Assembly: GCA_014871385.1 (NCBI GenBank)
Contig: CM026426.1
Coordinates: forward strand, 16,182,183 to 16,246,182
Reading direction: 5' to 3'
DNA: 64,000 nucleotides
Source of the DNA: Ceratodon purpureus
Lineage: Eukaryota > Streptophyta > Bryopsida > Pseudoditrichales > Ditrichaceae
The position numbers were made by a program, and so were the translations under genes. The notes beneath the pieces were generated by a model. The model worked only from the letters and a program-made list of their open reading frames with translations. It was not told where the DNA came from and made no database searches. Shown here piece by piece: positions 1-12,748 of the stretch; the first letter of the stretch is position 1, and each line of letters starts with the position of its first letter.

Positions 1-2577
1 ATTATTTGTGATACTTTTCAATGTATGTGTACTTATTTGCTCTGCAAAATAACATATTATAGTTGGTATAGGAAGTTTGTACCTCACTGTACATGTCTTG
101 CACAACTTATCTCTGTTAGATATGATCGGTTTGGTATGTGTTTAGACTTCTTCCTAATTGTAAAACTCCAACTAGGGGTGGAAGTACACTAGAGGTAGTG
201 CATTTTTGGCAAAACTCCAATGTACCATTGGGACCTTTTAGTACTAAAGTGTACAATAAGTACTCTAACTTATTCAATCTGAGCCGTTGAAATTCCTTGA
301 AAGAAGCGGGATTAGGCGATTGGTATCAGCCAATCAGGATAGTCTATTCTGACACTAGGAATTCGCTTTGATTTAGATCCATATGGGCCAGCACATCTCG
401 ACATGACATGTGGCGGAATTCAAATACATGGAGTGGCGGGAGTTGATGTCCAGCCTCGGCGGCAGGATCTGCGATTCATTGAAGCATTTAGCATCCTAGC
501 CTTTTTAGACAAGGTTTCCGAGATTGGTCATTTGATTACAATCATCCTTCGAATGTGCAATCATCCTGCTCCTAAAAACTATATATTTGTTAAAGGCCTC
601 AGAGTTATGGACTTGTCTCCACTTCAGGTTTTTTTTAGATGAACTTGGGATGAAGTCTAGTTCAGTCAAGTGATTGGTTGTTTGAAGCATTTCAGAAAAC
701 TATACAAGCTATTGAATTTAAATTATAGCATGGCTCTAATAAGATTTTCTTTTCAATACGTTGTTATACTAAAATATAAATTCAAAACCATGATTGTTGA
801 TTATTTATACACTTTTTTTTTTTAGAATTGTATATGGTTCCTAATTTAGCATCTTGAAAATAAACCTCCATACGTTGAATTGAGAGTTTTTTCTAGAATT
901 CATCATTTTATAAAAGAGAAAATGAGAAGTTGAGCTATTAGCATGGTGGAAAAGGAGAATGCAAGAAAGTACTCTATATAGCATGTTTATTTTTGGGTTT
1001 TTTAATTTTTTTTGTGTATAGCTTTTTGAAGTTTTTTTAATAAGAGAAAAATTTAAAAATTGAAATATGGACATCATTTCCTTCCCCCCCCCCCCTAAAA
1101 TTAAATATTAAATATTAAAATTAAAAAAGGAAGAAATTGAAATGAAAAAAAACTTAGAAGAAGAAAACAAAAATAATAGAAGGATAAATAAAGTAGAAAC
1201 AAATATGAAATATGGTGATAAAAGAACAAAGGGGAAAAAAATTTTAAAATAGAAGAAAAAATAAAATAAAATAGAAGGGTAAAAAAAAAGGTTGCAAATA
1301 TGAAATACGGTACTATGAGACATCTGGAAGAAAAATAAATAAAAGTAGGACACAGAGAGATGTCTAAGAAAAAAGGGAATGAAATATTAAAATAAAAGAA
1401 GGTGGGAAAACAAAAGGATGAACGATCTTATGAAGAAAAAACAGGAAAAGAAATATTAAATAAGAGATGGTCAAAAAAGAAAAAAAGAAAAAGTTTAATT
1501 AAATTTAAAAAAATGAAACAAATTAGTTGAAGGATGAAGGAATACCCTGTTGAAGTGTAATGTAATAGAGAAATGAAACATTATTCATCAGAGTTATGGG
1601 TGCCAGTGGATTCTTAACATAGCAATTTGAAAATAGAATATTCTAAAATGAAGGTAGATTTGTTTATATGTAATTTTTCTTAAAATAAGGCATGGGACGT
1701 TAAATATTAGCATGATGGAAAAGTTTAACGTGAAAAATTAACCTATGAGATAGTTAATATTTTCATTTAACATGTACAGCTACTTTAAGATATTTAATTG
1801 ATAGGAAAATAAATTTAGAAAATAAATGAATGAACGTAATTTTCTGCGCCCCTTCTTAGGAGTTGATATGATATATTAAGAAAGAAGAATTAAAAACAAA
1901 ATAGATCAATATTGTTAGAGAAAATTATATCTCTTCCCCCCTTTAAATAAAATATGAAACATTAAAAGAAATAAAAGAATTGAAAGAAATGAAAAGGACA
2001 TTTCTTCAAGGACAAAAGAACAAGATATTGTAGAAATTACTTTATATATGTTGTTCATTTTTGATTCTTTTATTTCATCGTAAACTATTTTAAGTTTTTT
2101 TGATGATAGGAATTTTAAAAAAAACATCAATGGATGGACATTAAATAAGGTGGAAATGCCATATTTAACTATTTCTGGACTGTCCAGAGTCCAGAATTAA
2201 GTAATCACCTATCATAGACCTGATAAATTTAGACCATTCATTAGAGATTATTTTGGGTCTGTGAGAGGCCCTGCAAGGGCTTAAGGGGCAGGGTAATCTC
2301 TGTACAATTTTCGAAGTGGGCAACTAGCCAGCAAGGCTCGGGCAGGGAGGATCGATCATGAGAAGGCTATGGTGTACCAACCATGCCTCGAGGTTTCCAA
2401 ATTATAAAACCGGAGTCACCCAACGTGTGGAGTGACTGATACTATATAAAATTCCAAGGTCAACGAACTGTACCCAAAACCAAGGAACTAGAATATTGTT
2501 TTGAGCTTTGTGTACCCCGCACTATTTCCGCAAACTATTGTTTCTGGTTCAGTTGTACCCAGGAAAAATAAGTATTC
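1..2577. other. AT-rich flank without a recognisable gene
   Basis: No open frame here looks protein coding. Most of 840-2130 is AT-rich, purine-skewed low-complexity sequence (runs of A with scattered G), and short open frames inside it encode only Phe/Leu/Lys-rich strings. A solo transposon-end-like sequence lies near 176. The segment 2200-2570 is more GC-balanced but holds nothing I can identify. This is the left flank of the giant transposon that starts at 2582. Confidence 0.6.
176..300. repeat. Solo terminal sequence related to the giant transposon end
   Basis: The sequence GGGTGGAAGTACACTA at about 176 differs by one base from the first 16 bases of the giant element at 2582. It is followed by GTAC/AGTACT motifs and by GAGCCGTTGAAAT, which parallels TAGCCGTCGATAT near 2687 in the giant element. 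No matching inverted end was found within the window, so it is either a truncated relative or an end whose partner was lost. Confidence 0.45.
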
Positions 2578-2581
2578 TAAA

Positions 2582-2680
2582 GGGTGGAAGCACACTACAC
2601 CGGGTACACTTTGGGCAGATTTTGGAAGTACTTCTGGAGTACTTTTCTGGTAGTATGTAAGTGTAGTACTTTTTTGGGAG
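2582..2680 (+). repeat. Left terminal inverted repeat and GTAC-rich subterminal segment of the outer element
   Basis: The segment begins GGGTGGAAGCACACTACACC and then carries closely spaced GGTAC, AAGTACTT, AGTACTT and TAGTACTT motifs within 80 bases. Repeated short motifs next to a terminal repeat are typical binding sites for a transposase. Confidence 0.75.
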
Positions 2681-3395
2681 AATCCTAGCCGTCGATATCA
2701 TCACCGCGATCCTCCTGCGCCCATGCTCAGATCGACCTATCAGGAAGCACGTGACCGGTGGTTCTAGGTGACCAGATTTGGTTATACTTGTTGTAGCCGG
2801 TAGTCACCGTCTCGCACCTCCTAGTCACTCTGGTCTCGTTGGTGTTGCTGGTGTCAATGTTGTCTTGGTAGTGTTTTTTGGTTTATCAATTTGGTGAAAA
2901 CTTGGGAGTTTATGGTACGAGGTTCAATTGTTTTGTTGTTTGTTCAGATGGAGGGTTAGAGGGATTGAGGGATAGAGGGATAGGGAGAGTAGAGGAATCA
3001 GGGGTTAGAGATATTGAGGGTGAGAGTTTCTGTGAGATGCTTGTGTTGTGCTTAGGGTGTTGTTTATTGTCGGAGTTTCAGGTGTTTTTGCGCCATTGTT
3101 TACGTCTTAGTCTTTTGGGAAGGAGTTTTGCTTTAGAGTGTGCTTGCTGAGATGGGTATTCAGGGTTAGAGTAAATTACGTTTTCAAAGTTCCTGGTTTT
3201 GGGTTCTCTTCTACGCCTTGTAGTTTTTTAGGATAGCTCATTTGTTGTTGCGGTAGTATTGTTGGGGTGTCGGGGTTACATGTCTTCTTAGTGTCTTTGT
3301 AGTTCTGTAGACCGTGAGTGTTGTGTAGAGTGCGAGTTAGGGTTGAGGTTTTGTTACTTTCTGTGTTAGGGGAGGATTATTAGACAACAACTGTC

Positions 3396-3407
3396 TAGGG
3401 TTTAGGG
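3396..3407 (+). promoter_or_regulatory. Telo-box-like motif in the leader of the RING-SUVR gene
   Basis: TAGGGTTTAGGG lies 27 bases upstream of the ATG at 3434. Telo-boxes (AAACCCTA or its complement) are known plant promoter and leader elements, common in growth-related genes. A similar motif precedes the coiled-coil RING gene at 28224, so this may be a shared expression signal. Function is inferred only. Confidence 0.35.
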
Positions 3408-3433
3408 TATTCGTTTGTCGTGGGCATTGTGCA

Positions 3434-6400
3434 ATGTCGTCAAGGTCGAAGTCTGTGGGTGGAGACGGTGCTCGGACTAGTTCAAAGGGTGGGAAGAGTA
3501 GGTCCAAAGGAAATGTAGGATCTGCTGTGGGAGTGAAAGTCGGGAAGACCAAGTCGGGGGGAAGTGATGTAGTTGGGGTAGGTGTGAAGCAAGAGGACGA
3601 CCATTTCCTAGACGTCGAGGATTTGCAGGAGCTCATTTCTAGCTTGAAGTCCCCTCCAGATTTGTTAACCTGGGAGGACTTTCGGGATAGATACAACTTG
3701 GAGTGTGGGCCTAATTCTATCAACCCGCATCGATGCCGGAAGGACAAGGAGATTTCGGACAAGACAATGCAGGATTTCGGGTTGAGGCCGGAGGGTGTTA
3801 GAGGTCGCGGTGGATACTCTTGGGCAGATTGCAACAATAGGGATATTGTCAATCGCATCAGGTACTTGCATCCTATAGTGTATCAGCACGGTCCAGATGA
3901 GATACCTCGGTGTATCACCAAGCAGTTTGCTGTGGGCGTAGTTCTAGAATACCAGAAGAATCTAGTAAACTGGGCTTTGTATGGTCAAGAGACGAACCAT
4001 AGCCAGAGAAGAAAATTCGAGCAGGATCTAGGAAAGCTCCAGTACGCCATCAACACCGGGGCGAAGGTGACGAAACGAACATGGAGGGGTTTGAAGGTCG
4101 ACTCAGCGGTGAAGTTGGAGCTCATGGTCGGGGGAGATTCTTCAACGCCCACAAAGGTATGTTTTTGCGGTTCTTTTGATTGGGAAGTTCAGGTTAATTG
4201 ATGCAGGGTCAGGTTGAGGTTGTGATTAGGATTCAGTTTCAGGTTGTGCTTCAGGGTCAGGTTGTGATTCAGGTTCAGTTTGTGATTAGGATTTAGGGTG
4301 CGATTTGGGTATAAATGGTGCTTGTATAATATAGAAAATGTTCCTGACTGTATTGAGAATTTAGGATTCAATAGTTTCTTTTAATGACACATAGAAAATT
4401 CGTTTAGGCTTGGGGTTGCATCATCCTAGCGTAATCAGTCTTTTTCCAGTTCAGGGTCATATTGTATCTCTTTGCTATGTTGTACAACCTGTCCTTTGCT
4501 ATAAGTCGTTATGTTGCTTCTAACTTGCATTGTTTCCATTGGCTAAGTCTTTGAAATTCGTCTGTTTTCTAACATGTGAATCTTACCTTCTTTGTGTTAG
4601 CAGCGTAGGTCAGTACCTATGCCGAGCAATGTACCGACGACTTGGAAGGTGGGAACAAGGGCAGATTGTGTCAACCAGTCGGTGAAGGCAGAGGACCGGG
4701 GGATAGCATCTATGTCGAAGCTCGAATATTTCCAGACGATGCACACGATCCTACTGATGGAGATAGAGGGGTTGAAGCTCGACGAGGACTTGGCGTTGAA
4801 GGCAAAGGAGTCAGCTGCACAGGACACGCGTCTTGCGCTCTTGATGGTAGAGTCCTATGAAGCTAACCTGGCTTCAATACCAAGGGGCGAAGGGGGAAAT
4901 CCTGGTTTAGAGGGGAAGCGGGGTGTTCTGGTGGAGCTTCTGGAGGAGCAGAAGCAGTCGCTTGCAACAAAGCAGAGTGTGGCTCTACAAAAGGACTTAG
5001 AGGTAGTGGAGTGTAGAAGGTTGCTGGAGCAGAAGATCCGTATGTGTGAAGGTGTGAAGACCGAATGCGAACGTATTAAGTATGGGAGGCACTCGGCAAG
5101 CCTGAATCCAGTACCACTAGTCTACCCGGACAGCGCATTTGGAGAGGATGCGTCTCCTGAGCGCAGGTTCCTAAAAATCACCACCTGTGCCCTTTGTGGA
5201 TTTGGATTTCCTAAGAGTGATATCGTTATTGCTAGCTGCAAGCACATGTACCATCCATTCTGTGCAAAAGTGACCTACGAGAGTGGTTACAAGTGTGCAG
5301 CCGCAAACTGTAGTGATAAGTTAGTGGACCCAGATTGGCATCGTAGTTTCGGATGGGGAGGTCCAGGGACAGTTGTCGTCGAGGATGTTGCTGCTCAGAT
5401 GACCGTATGCGACGAGGAAGTGGCCCGCTTACTTGCTAGTCGAGCTGAACGAGCTCGTCTACGCTGTCCAAACACAGGTCAGTACTTGAATCATCTCCAA
5501 AAAGTACTTGGGCTTTTCATATACCTTGGCTTACATTACTTCTCTGCGTTTATTTAGGCCTTGTTTCAGAACATAAGTACTTTGTGGTGTTTCTCCTTTT
5601 CCACTGTATTCTGGAGTCACTAATCAATAGTACGTGTATTGCAGAGGCTCAAGGAAGAATACATTCTCCCTCACTGTTTATACTTTTAGTAACTCGAGTC
5701 GTGTTCTGTTACTCTGTGTTTAATACTTGTTTTGTACTTTGGAATTTCTGTGTACTGCCGTGTATATGTTTGTCCTTTTACATTGTACAATGTGTATGCC
5801 AAGTATCTCAGATGAATTTGAATGTACATTGATACGGTATGGATGATGTACATACAGTACTTACCTTAATCTTTAAAATACGTGAAGGGTAGTACATTCT
5901 GTAAATGTAGTTCTCTTATGTAGTTCTAATAGAAGTGAAAGTACTTTGGCAACAACAAAGTACAGTATTGGGTTTAGGATGTATCAGTAGCAGATTGTTG
6001 TAGGTACTCACATAGTACTTTTAGACCGCATGTACTAATAGTATGTTCTTTATTACTAGACGTACTTCTAAGTACCTAATGTACTCATGATCATCTGACT
6101 AATTCATTTCTGTTGTTGTAATGACAGATTCGTCATTGAAGCCGATGTCGGGTCTCTCTCACGGCGTTGCTAGTTTAGGAGAGCAAAGTCAAGCCGTTTG
6201 CTCAACAAAATTTAGGGACTCAGCGGCTGGAGACACTATCACTAGCAGTCTCATGCAAATTCGGGAGGATGACAGAGGTCAGAGATTTGGTAGTCCACGG
6301 AGGGTGCACTCAGTAGCCTCGAAGCCGGGCACGTCGTCGGGGAAATCTGGGGGACGCAAACGTCAGGGTGGGTCGCAGGTAGCCCCACAGATGGTATTTG

Positions 6401-9308
6401 AATGCCTTCAGAAGGATTCACGTAAGGGATCAATAGTGAAGGAGACCGAATTAGAGGAGGAATCAGATGAGGAAGACTCTGAAAGTGAAGGTATGTCATT
6501 CCCTCATTGTAATTGCCGACTGTAACAATGTGATAGGCATTATATGTTTGTAAATTTTGGGGTGCTCTTGTCCATAGTGAATGGTCTCGCATGAACCTTG
6601 CTGAATTAATACCTGTTGGGTTGCTAATTTTGACAGGTCATGATCCCGACTTGCAGTCGAGCTCTGGGACTACTGTATGCGGCAGCGGAGACGAAGATAG
6701 TGATGCTGACTCAGAGGAGGGAAAAAGTGGGCATAGACGCAGCCATCATGAAGAAGATGGAGAGGGATCTGAACCAGAAAATATGGGGATAGAGATTCTG
6801 TCTACTGAGGTGGACAAAACTAACCACGGAGATCAGTGTGTTGCAGGTGCAGACCAGGCTGGGGCGACGCTGCATGAAGAAACCCCTACGGCCGGGGTCG
6901 TTGAGACCAAAGGTAATGGCGAGCCAACCTCTGACATGGAGATTGATGTGGAACGGCAGATAATAGTGGAGGGTGAAGGCGAAACGAAGGGGAAGGGAAT
7001 GGGGGTTGTGGAGTCTGAGGGTCTAGATGACGAGCACGAAGGTGTATTGAATCAAGACAGTCTGGAGATATGGGGTAGGCCGTGGTCTTCGTTGGTGCAG
7101 ACCATGGCGGCAGTGACGGAAACCACCAATCTCGATGATTGCATGGAACTGTCAATTCCATCAGACGGACACCGTAATCGGGGAGAGAATGAAGTCATCC
7201 CTGGTGTGAAGAGATCCGAGGGAGATGAAGTGGTGGAAGCTCCTGTAGTCGGGAAACAAATGAAGGGGAAGAGGAAATCGGAGGAGGGAAGGCGGCTGCA
7301 GGAGGAGTTGGAAGGCCAAAGGATGGCTGGAAGACTAAGTGTCGCGGATACAGGGCCAGCCCAAAGAACTCGGGCGAGTAGGAGATCATTGGGCGGAGAA
7401 GACGACGGGACTCAAGCTGAAGGCGAAGGTGAGGACCAACGAAGGGCCAAAAACAGGAAACCAAAGAAGAGGGAGGTGGAAAAACTGGCATCAAAGTCAG
7501 GTGGCAAACGGAAGTCAAAAGAAAGCCCAAGTCTGCGCAGTGGCCCCAACTTCGCAAGTCCTGTAGACAGCCCAAGCGGAAAAAAACTTAAGCCGGTTAA
7601 GTCTGTTTTGGAAGCCTCTAACTAATCGATGCAGTAGAATTGTATACGATGCAATAGAATTGTGATGCCCGGATTTTAGTGGGAGCAAAATATGCTTTCA
7701 CCTTGTTTTGTGCCATGTAATGTACATACCTGGAGCTTATTCGGGTTTGTGGTTTTTTTTTTGCCACAATACATTCTATATGTTTTCTGTCTTGCAATCA
7801 AGCAATTCAGACTGCAGACACGTGTCCCATTTTTAAATTGTGAATTTATCTACTTGACAAAACAGGAATATGTGTTACTTAAGGATCTTTCGTATGGCCA
7901 GGAGCGGCATCCTGTGCCAGTGGTTGCTCCAAGTCAATCCCCAATCTCCCCTCCTCGGTTTTGGTACACAAAAGAGAATATGGTGCTAGTCGAAGAGCCT
8001 ACTGAATTATGGACTACGGTGGGAAAAGCATTCGGCCCCAGAACAGGGTGTACTGGTTGTGGGAAAAATTGTATAAGGGATAATCCTTTTGGGTGCAAGT
8101 GCGCCTTATTATCCGGGACTTTTGCCTACACCAAAACAGGGCTCCTTCAGGCTGACATCATAAAGCAACTGGATGACGACTTACCTTTGGAATTTTGTAA
8201 CAAAGGGTCAGGTTGCTATTGTGCGAATCTCCCGTGTGAAGACAGTACCACTGATGAAGATGGAGTTTGTCAGGGCCACCGGCCAAGGACTTTTATCACT
8301 GAATGCAACTCTATGTGTGCTTGTCATTCCAAATGTGGCAACCGTGTGATACAACATGGCATGGCAGTGAAAGTCCAGGTGAGATGGACGGTGCATGTAC
8401 ATCGTAATTTTATTTTTTTTAATAATTCCGATGAGTATTTTACCTTTACGTTATGCTTGGCAGATTTTCAGGACTTCTGCTCGAGGCTGGGGTGTCCGGA
8501 CAGTGGAGCACATTGAAGCGGGTAAGTTCTTATTTGAGCTCGCTGGGGAGATAGTTTCTAATAATGAACTCATGGAGCGAAATCACCTCGTCCACAAACT
8601 GCTCGGGTTTCATCAAACATACACTTTACAGCTTGATGCTTGCTGGCGCTCCGAAGTAATGGCCAACGACAGGAACTCCTTGTGTATCGATGCCACTCAT
8701 TATGGCAATGTTGCACGATTTCTGAATCACAGGCATGGACCACTTCAGCTCAATGTCCATGATCTATTAGACTGTATAGTAAAAAAGAGTAAACCGTAGA
8801 CTCGAACTAAGTACTTGCGGTGTTTCAGGTGTGAAGGGGCCAACGTGGTGGATATGCCGGCACAAGTTGACTCGGGAGAAGACCGTATGTACCATGTAGC
8901 ATTCTTTGCCTCAAGAGATATCAACCCAGGAGAAGAGTTGACGTGGGTAAGTTCATCGTGATTCATCATTGACTTGTTACTAAGTGGTAAATTTAAAAAT
9001 AATCTGCTCCTTTGAGCACCTCTCCCCTCATAGATCCCTCTCCCCTAACACAGTGCTAATGGACATGGCAGGACTACGGAGAGGACTTCCAGTCTGATAA
9101 CCAGGATGTCCCGGGGTTCAAATGTCAGTGTGGGAGTAAAAACTGTCGGGACATGAGAGGTCGGTCGGGCCGGAAAAAGCCTTTGAGGTCGTCACGGGGC
9201 AGGAAACTAAACACAAACAAGGAGAAACCAGCTAGGTCGTTGAGAAGCAGTACACAACTGAAAATGCATCCTTCCTCATCTAAACACACTCTGAAGAGGC
9301 GCAAGTAA
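3434..9308 (+). CDS. RING finger-SUVR-type histone H3K9 methyltransferase fusion
   Basis: My spliced model has exons 3434-4156, 4604-5477, 6128-6490, 6637-7595, 7866-8378, 8464-8732, 8829-8946 and 9072-9308. All phases agree, giving 1,351 residues. Order: basic Ser/Gly-rich start; a domain with the VNWALYG motif; coiled coil; RING-H2 (about 436-476: C-x2-C, CKHMYH, C-x4-C); a long acidic/basic linker with Lys-rich nuclear signals; Cys-rich pre-SET (about 1035-1130); SET (GWGVRT, NVARFLNHRCE, ELTWDYG); post-SET CQCGSKNC. The NHRCEGAN and YHVAFF..RDI signatures are those of plant SUVR1/2/4. The SUVR WIYLD domain is absent, and a RING stands in the N-terminal half instead. Expected role: nuclear H3K9 methylation, perhaps coupled to ubiquitin ligation. 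It is transposon cargo, lying 850 bases inside the left end. The intron at 8733-8828 is GC-AG. The 7596-7865 intron is the least certain junction. Confidence 0.85.
5478..6127 (+). repeat. GTAC-rich intron of the RING-SUVR gene
   Basis: This 650-bp intron runs from AG|GTCAGT to GACAG|AT in phase 1. It is packed with AGTACTT and GTAC motifs (for example AAAGTACTTGG, AAGTACTTTG, AGGTACTC, AAGTACCTAATGTACTC). The same motif dominates both ends of the transposon, so the motif array extends into the cargo gene. An alternative exon could use the acceptor near 5645, but direct joining to 6128 keeps the frame. Confidence 0.6.
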
Positions 9309-10655
9309 AATAGTTTCACTATTCTGTAGGATCATACAAAGAACATATGGAGCATAGAGAAGAGAACATGGGATGTAAATTCAAAACCTCTAAGTAAGAA
9401 TTGAAACCAGTGCGGCTTCAGTTCTAGATTGTGCTTACACTGAATTTACACTAAGTATGCTTGCCTACCTTAAAGAGCGTATTCCAGAATGTCGGTTCTA
9501 GACTAGAAACCTCCATGTAGGCTGTAGCACAGAATTTAGTAAAAAAACAACAAGCACAGTGCTCCTCTAATTCACTTAACACCTACGCTGCAAACAGAAT
9601 CATTAGAATGAACTAACCACACAACTCTCGGAATGGAGGAACTTCACACTACTGCAATGAACAGAACCAACTGGCCACTACTTGCTAAGTCTTCAACCTG
9701 CACAGCGACAGAGCTTTCGTTCTAGAAGAGACACCGCTCTCTTTTGACATGGATAATTGTAATAGATGCGTCAAAAAGCTTAATCAGTCGTGCAAGTGAC
9801 GCACTATCAAGACAATGATGACCTACGCCATAGAAAGAGGGTCGAAGAAAGAAGGTACTGAAACACATGCCAGAAGCAGGTAACTCATGCCACTGGGCTG
9901 GAATGTTGCCATGAAAGCTACGTGACTAGAAAGAGACTCAAACGCAATGGCATGCCCTGAACTGACCATATGTTTCTAAACGGACTCAGTTGGGAGGGAA
10001 CTAGTTCTCCTTTGGCCCCGTCCCTCTCGGACTTCAAAATCGTTCCCTCCACTCAGAATCCTTCCCTCCATTCGAAATCCATCCCTCCAATCACAATTCT
10101 TCCCGCTTTAGCTTCTCCCGCCTTAGTGAGCCGTTACAGATCCCCTATTCATGTAGGTTTTAGCCCTTTCGACTCCTCTTCAATATCAACCCCCCAACCC
10201 CCCCCCCCCCCCCCAAAAAAAAATTTGAAAATGTAGATCAAAATATAAAAGTTAGACTTGGAAATAAATGTTAGATAATGGAAAAAAATGATGCCAAAAG
10301 AGAATGGGAAGAAATTAAAATAAAAAAACAAAAAAAAAACAAAAAAAATTTCAAAAATTAAAAAATAAATAGAATGGAAAAAAAATGGAAGCAACAAATG
10401 AATAAAAATTAATAAAAGAAAAAGAATCAAAGACAATATGGAAGAAAATAGTGAAAAAAAAAAAAATTTAAAAAAAAAAAAACAATAAGTATAATGGAAC
10501 AAGTAAAAGTGAAGAGAGGATCAGAAGGTGAACCATGTGGAAGAATTAAAAAAAATAAAAAATGATGTTAATAGAAGAGATTGGAAGGATAACAAATCAA
10601 AATGGCATAATGGATGGAGGATAAAATAATAATAATAAAAAAAATGTGGAAAATT

Positions 10656-10682
10656 GGGGGGGGGGGGGGGGGGGGGGGGGGG
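10656..10682 (+). repeat. Poly-G run of about 27 bases
   Basis: An uninterrupted G homopolymer is followed by CGGCGG. Its length should be treated with care, since homopolymers are often miscounted in assemblies. Confidence 0.85.
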
Positions 10683-10934
10683 CGGCGGTTGAAGGTGATA
10701 CAAACGATAACTACTGGAAGGATAAAAAAATATCAATATTAATCATGGAAGAAGAATGGAGGCATAAAGAATCAAAAAGATATATAATGGAGAGAGATTG
10801 GTAGAATTAAAAACCATGCCAAAAGAGAATATGGTGACGGAATGGGAAAGAAGTTGTAGAATTAAAATACCATACTAATAAAAATGGAGAAATGATGGAA
10901 GAATAAAAAATCAAAAAAGTACCTACGAGTTGAA

Positions 10935-11057
<123 letters not shown>

Positions 11058-12748
11058 ATAGTAGAATAGAGGGAAAATAAGGGGATAGAATGGGAAACGA
11101 GTTGAAGAATAAAATAATAATAATACTAGTGAAAGAAGAATGGAAAAATAAAAAGTCAAGAAGACATTTTGGAAAGAGATTGGAAGAATTAATAATATAT
11201 TAGATGGGATGTTAAAGAGGAATTAAAAAATTAAAAACAAATAGAAGAAGAAGATATGAAATATTAAAATTTTAAAAAATGAAAGAAGATAGAATGGAAG
11301 GAGATGGAAGAATAAAAAATCAAGACGATATAATGGAAGATAGAATAGATGGAGGTTGGGATGGAAAAAATAGAAGAATGTGAGTGAAATAGAAAATAGA
11401 AATTCAAAAGTAAGAAGAAAGTGACGGAAAACAAATTAAATAAACTAATAAATTAATAATAAATGTGGAGGAAAGAAAGAATTTTGGGAAAATAAAGAGT
11501 ATGCCATTATCTGTTTCATAATTGCTATTTTAACACCTTTACACTCTCTTTTTTAAATTTAAAAAGGTTATGTCCAAATATTTATACATACCTTTGGTAA
11601 ATTTGGTCATGGCGGGGATGTTATACACCAAATATTCTCATACTTATTCTTAGCCTTATAATTGGACATTTGGCATTCACTTGAATTGACATATGACATT
11701 AGCCTATTACCGTTCACACATATATAAATGCATGTGTACCAAATTCATTGAAGAACTATATGTGATCGTTATTTAATAGTGTCCGTAATTTATATGAGAT
11801 TGTAATTGAATAGTCTTGGTAATTTATGTTTTCTATGTTTTTTTATTTTTATTTTTTTTAATTTAAATATTTGAATTTTTTCCATTCCCAATGTTATCTT
11901 TTTCTTATCTTAGAATATTAAACATATTTTAAGTGAGAACATACATATTTTTTAGAAAACCTCGCTTTGCTGGATGTAAGTTCATGTGTTTATCAACAAG
12001 GTCTTATATGTATTTACTGATCCACTGTATGCGCTGCTGAGGAAGAATCCTAAGCAGAGAACAAGCGGAGATCCTAATCATCTCTGATTTTGATATTTTT
12101 ATCTTTTGTCTTTTCACCAGTTGGAGAATGCGAACGGTGTTATCTAAATTTGCAAAAGGGGATTGTCTGTACCAGCTCCAAAATAAAGTGGGATTAATGT
12201 TATTATATCCACAACAAAACAACAGCTCGCGACAGTTCTTTATTAGGGACTACAGTTGTTGGATACTGTGTCTAAAGTTTGGACAACCGTGCGGGAACTT
12301 TGAAGCAGCTCTTTTTCCATTACAGAGTCGATGTCTTCTCCTGGAGCGGAATGTGCATTTAATCTTTTGGTGACTTTCCCGGCCCTGGGTTTCCCCAATG
12401 AGGGCTTGTATTTTATTCTTTGTAAAGAATTTTGCTTCCAAAAAAATAAAAATAAAATGCATTTATACGAATCAATCTTTTCTAGCTATATTTAGTTGTT
12501 CTGCTTAAACTATGTTCAGTCAGACCTTTTCAAATACTTGAGCACTGGGGTTGTAATGGGATGCGACAAACCGACAAGCAGGAGAAGACATGAGGCCTGC
12601 ACAACAACAAGGCATATTCCGGACACAGTAGATAAAAATTCATACAACGCATAACACATTCACTCACTAAGAAAATGATATAACTTGTAGTATAGTATAA
12701 AGATAGGTCCAGTCTTCTCTCTCTCAAGGGATACGTTATGGATGTGAA

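Noticed and set aside
2878-3150. 90-codon open frame upstream of the RING-SUVR gene
   Set aside because: It starts without a proper ATG and has low complexity; it more likely belongs to the promoter or leader.
3396-3407. Interstitial telomere repeat
   Set aside because: Only about one and a half TTTAGGG units are present, which fits a telo-box rather than a telomeric array.
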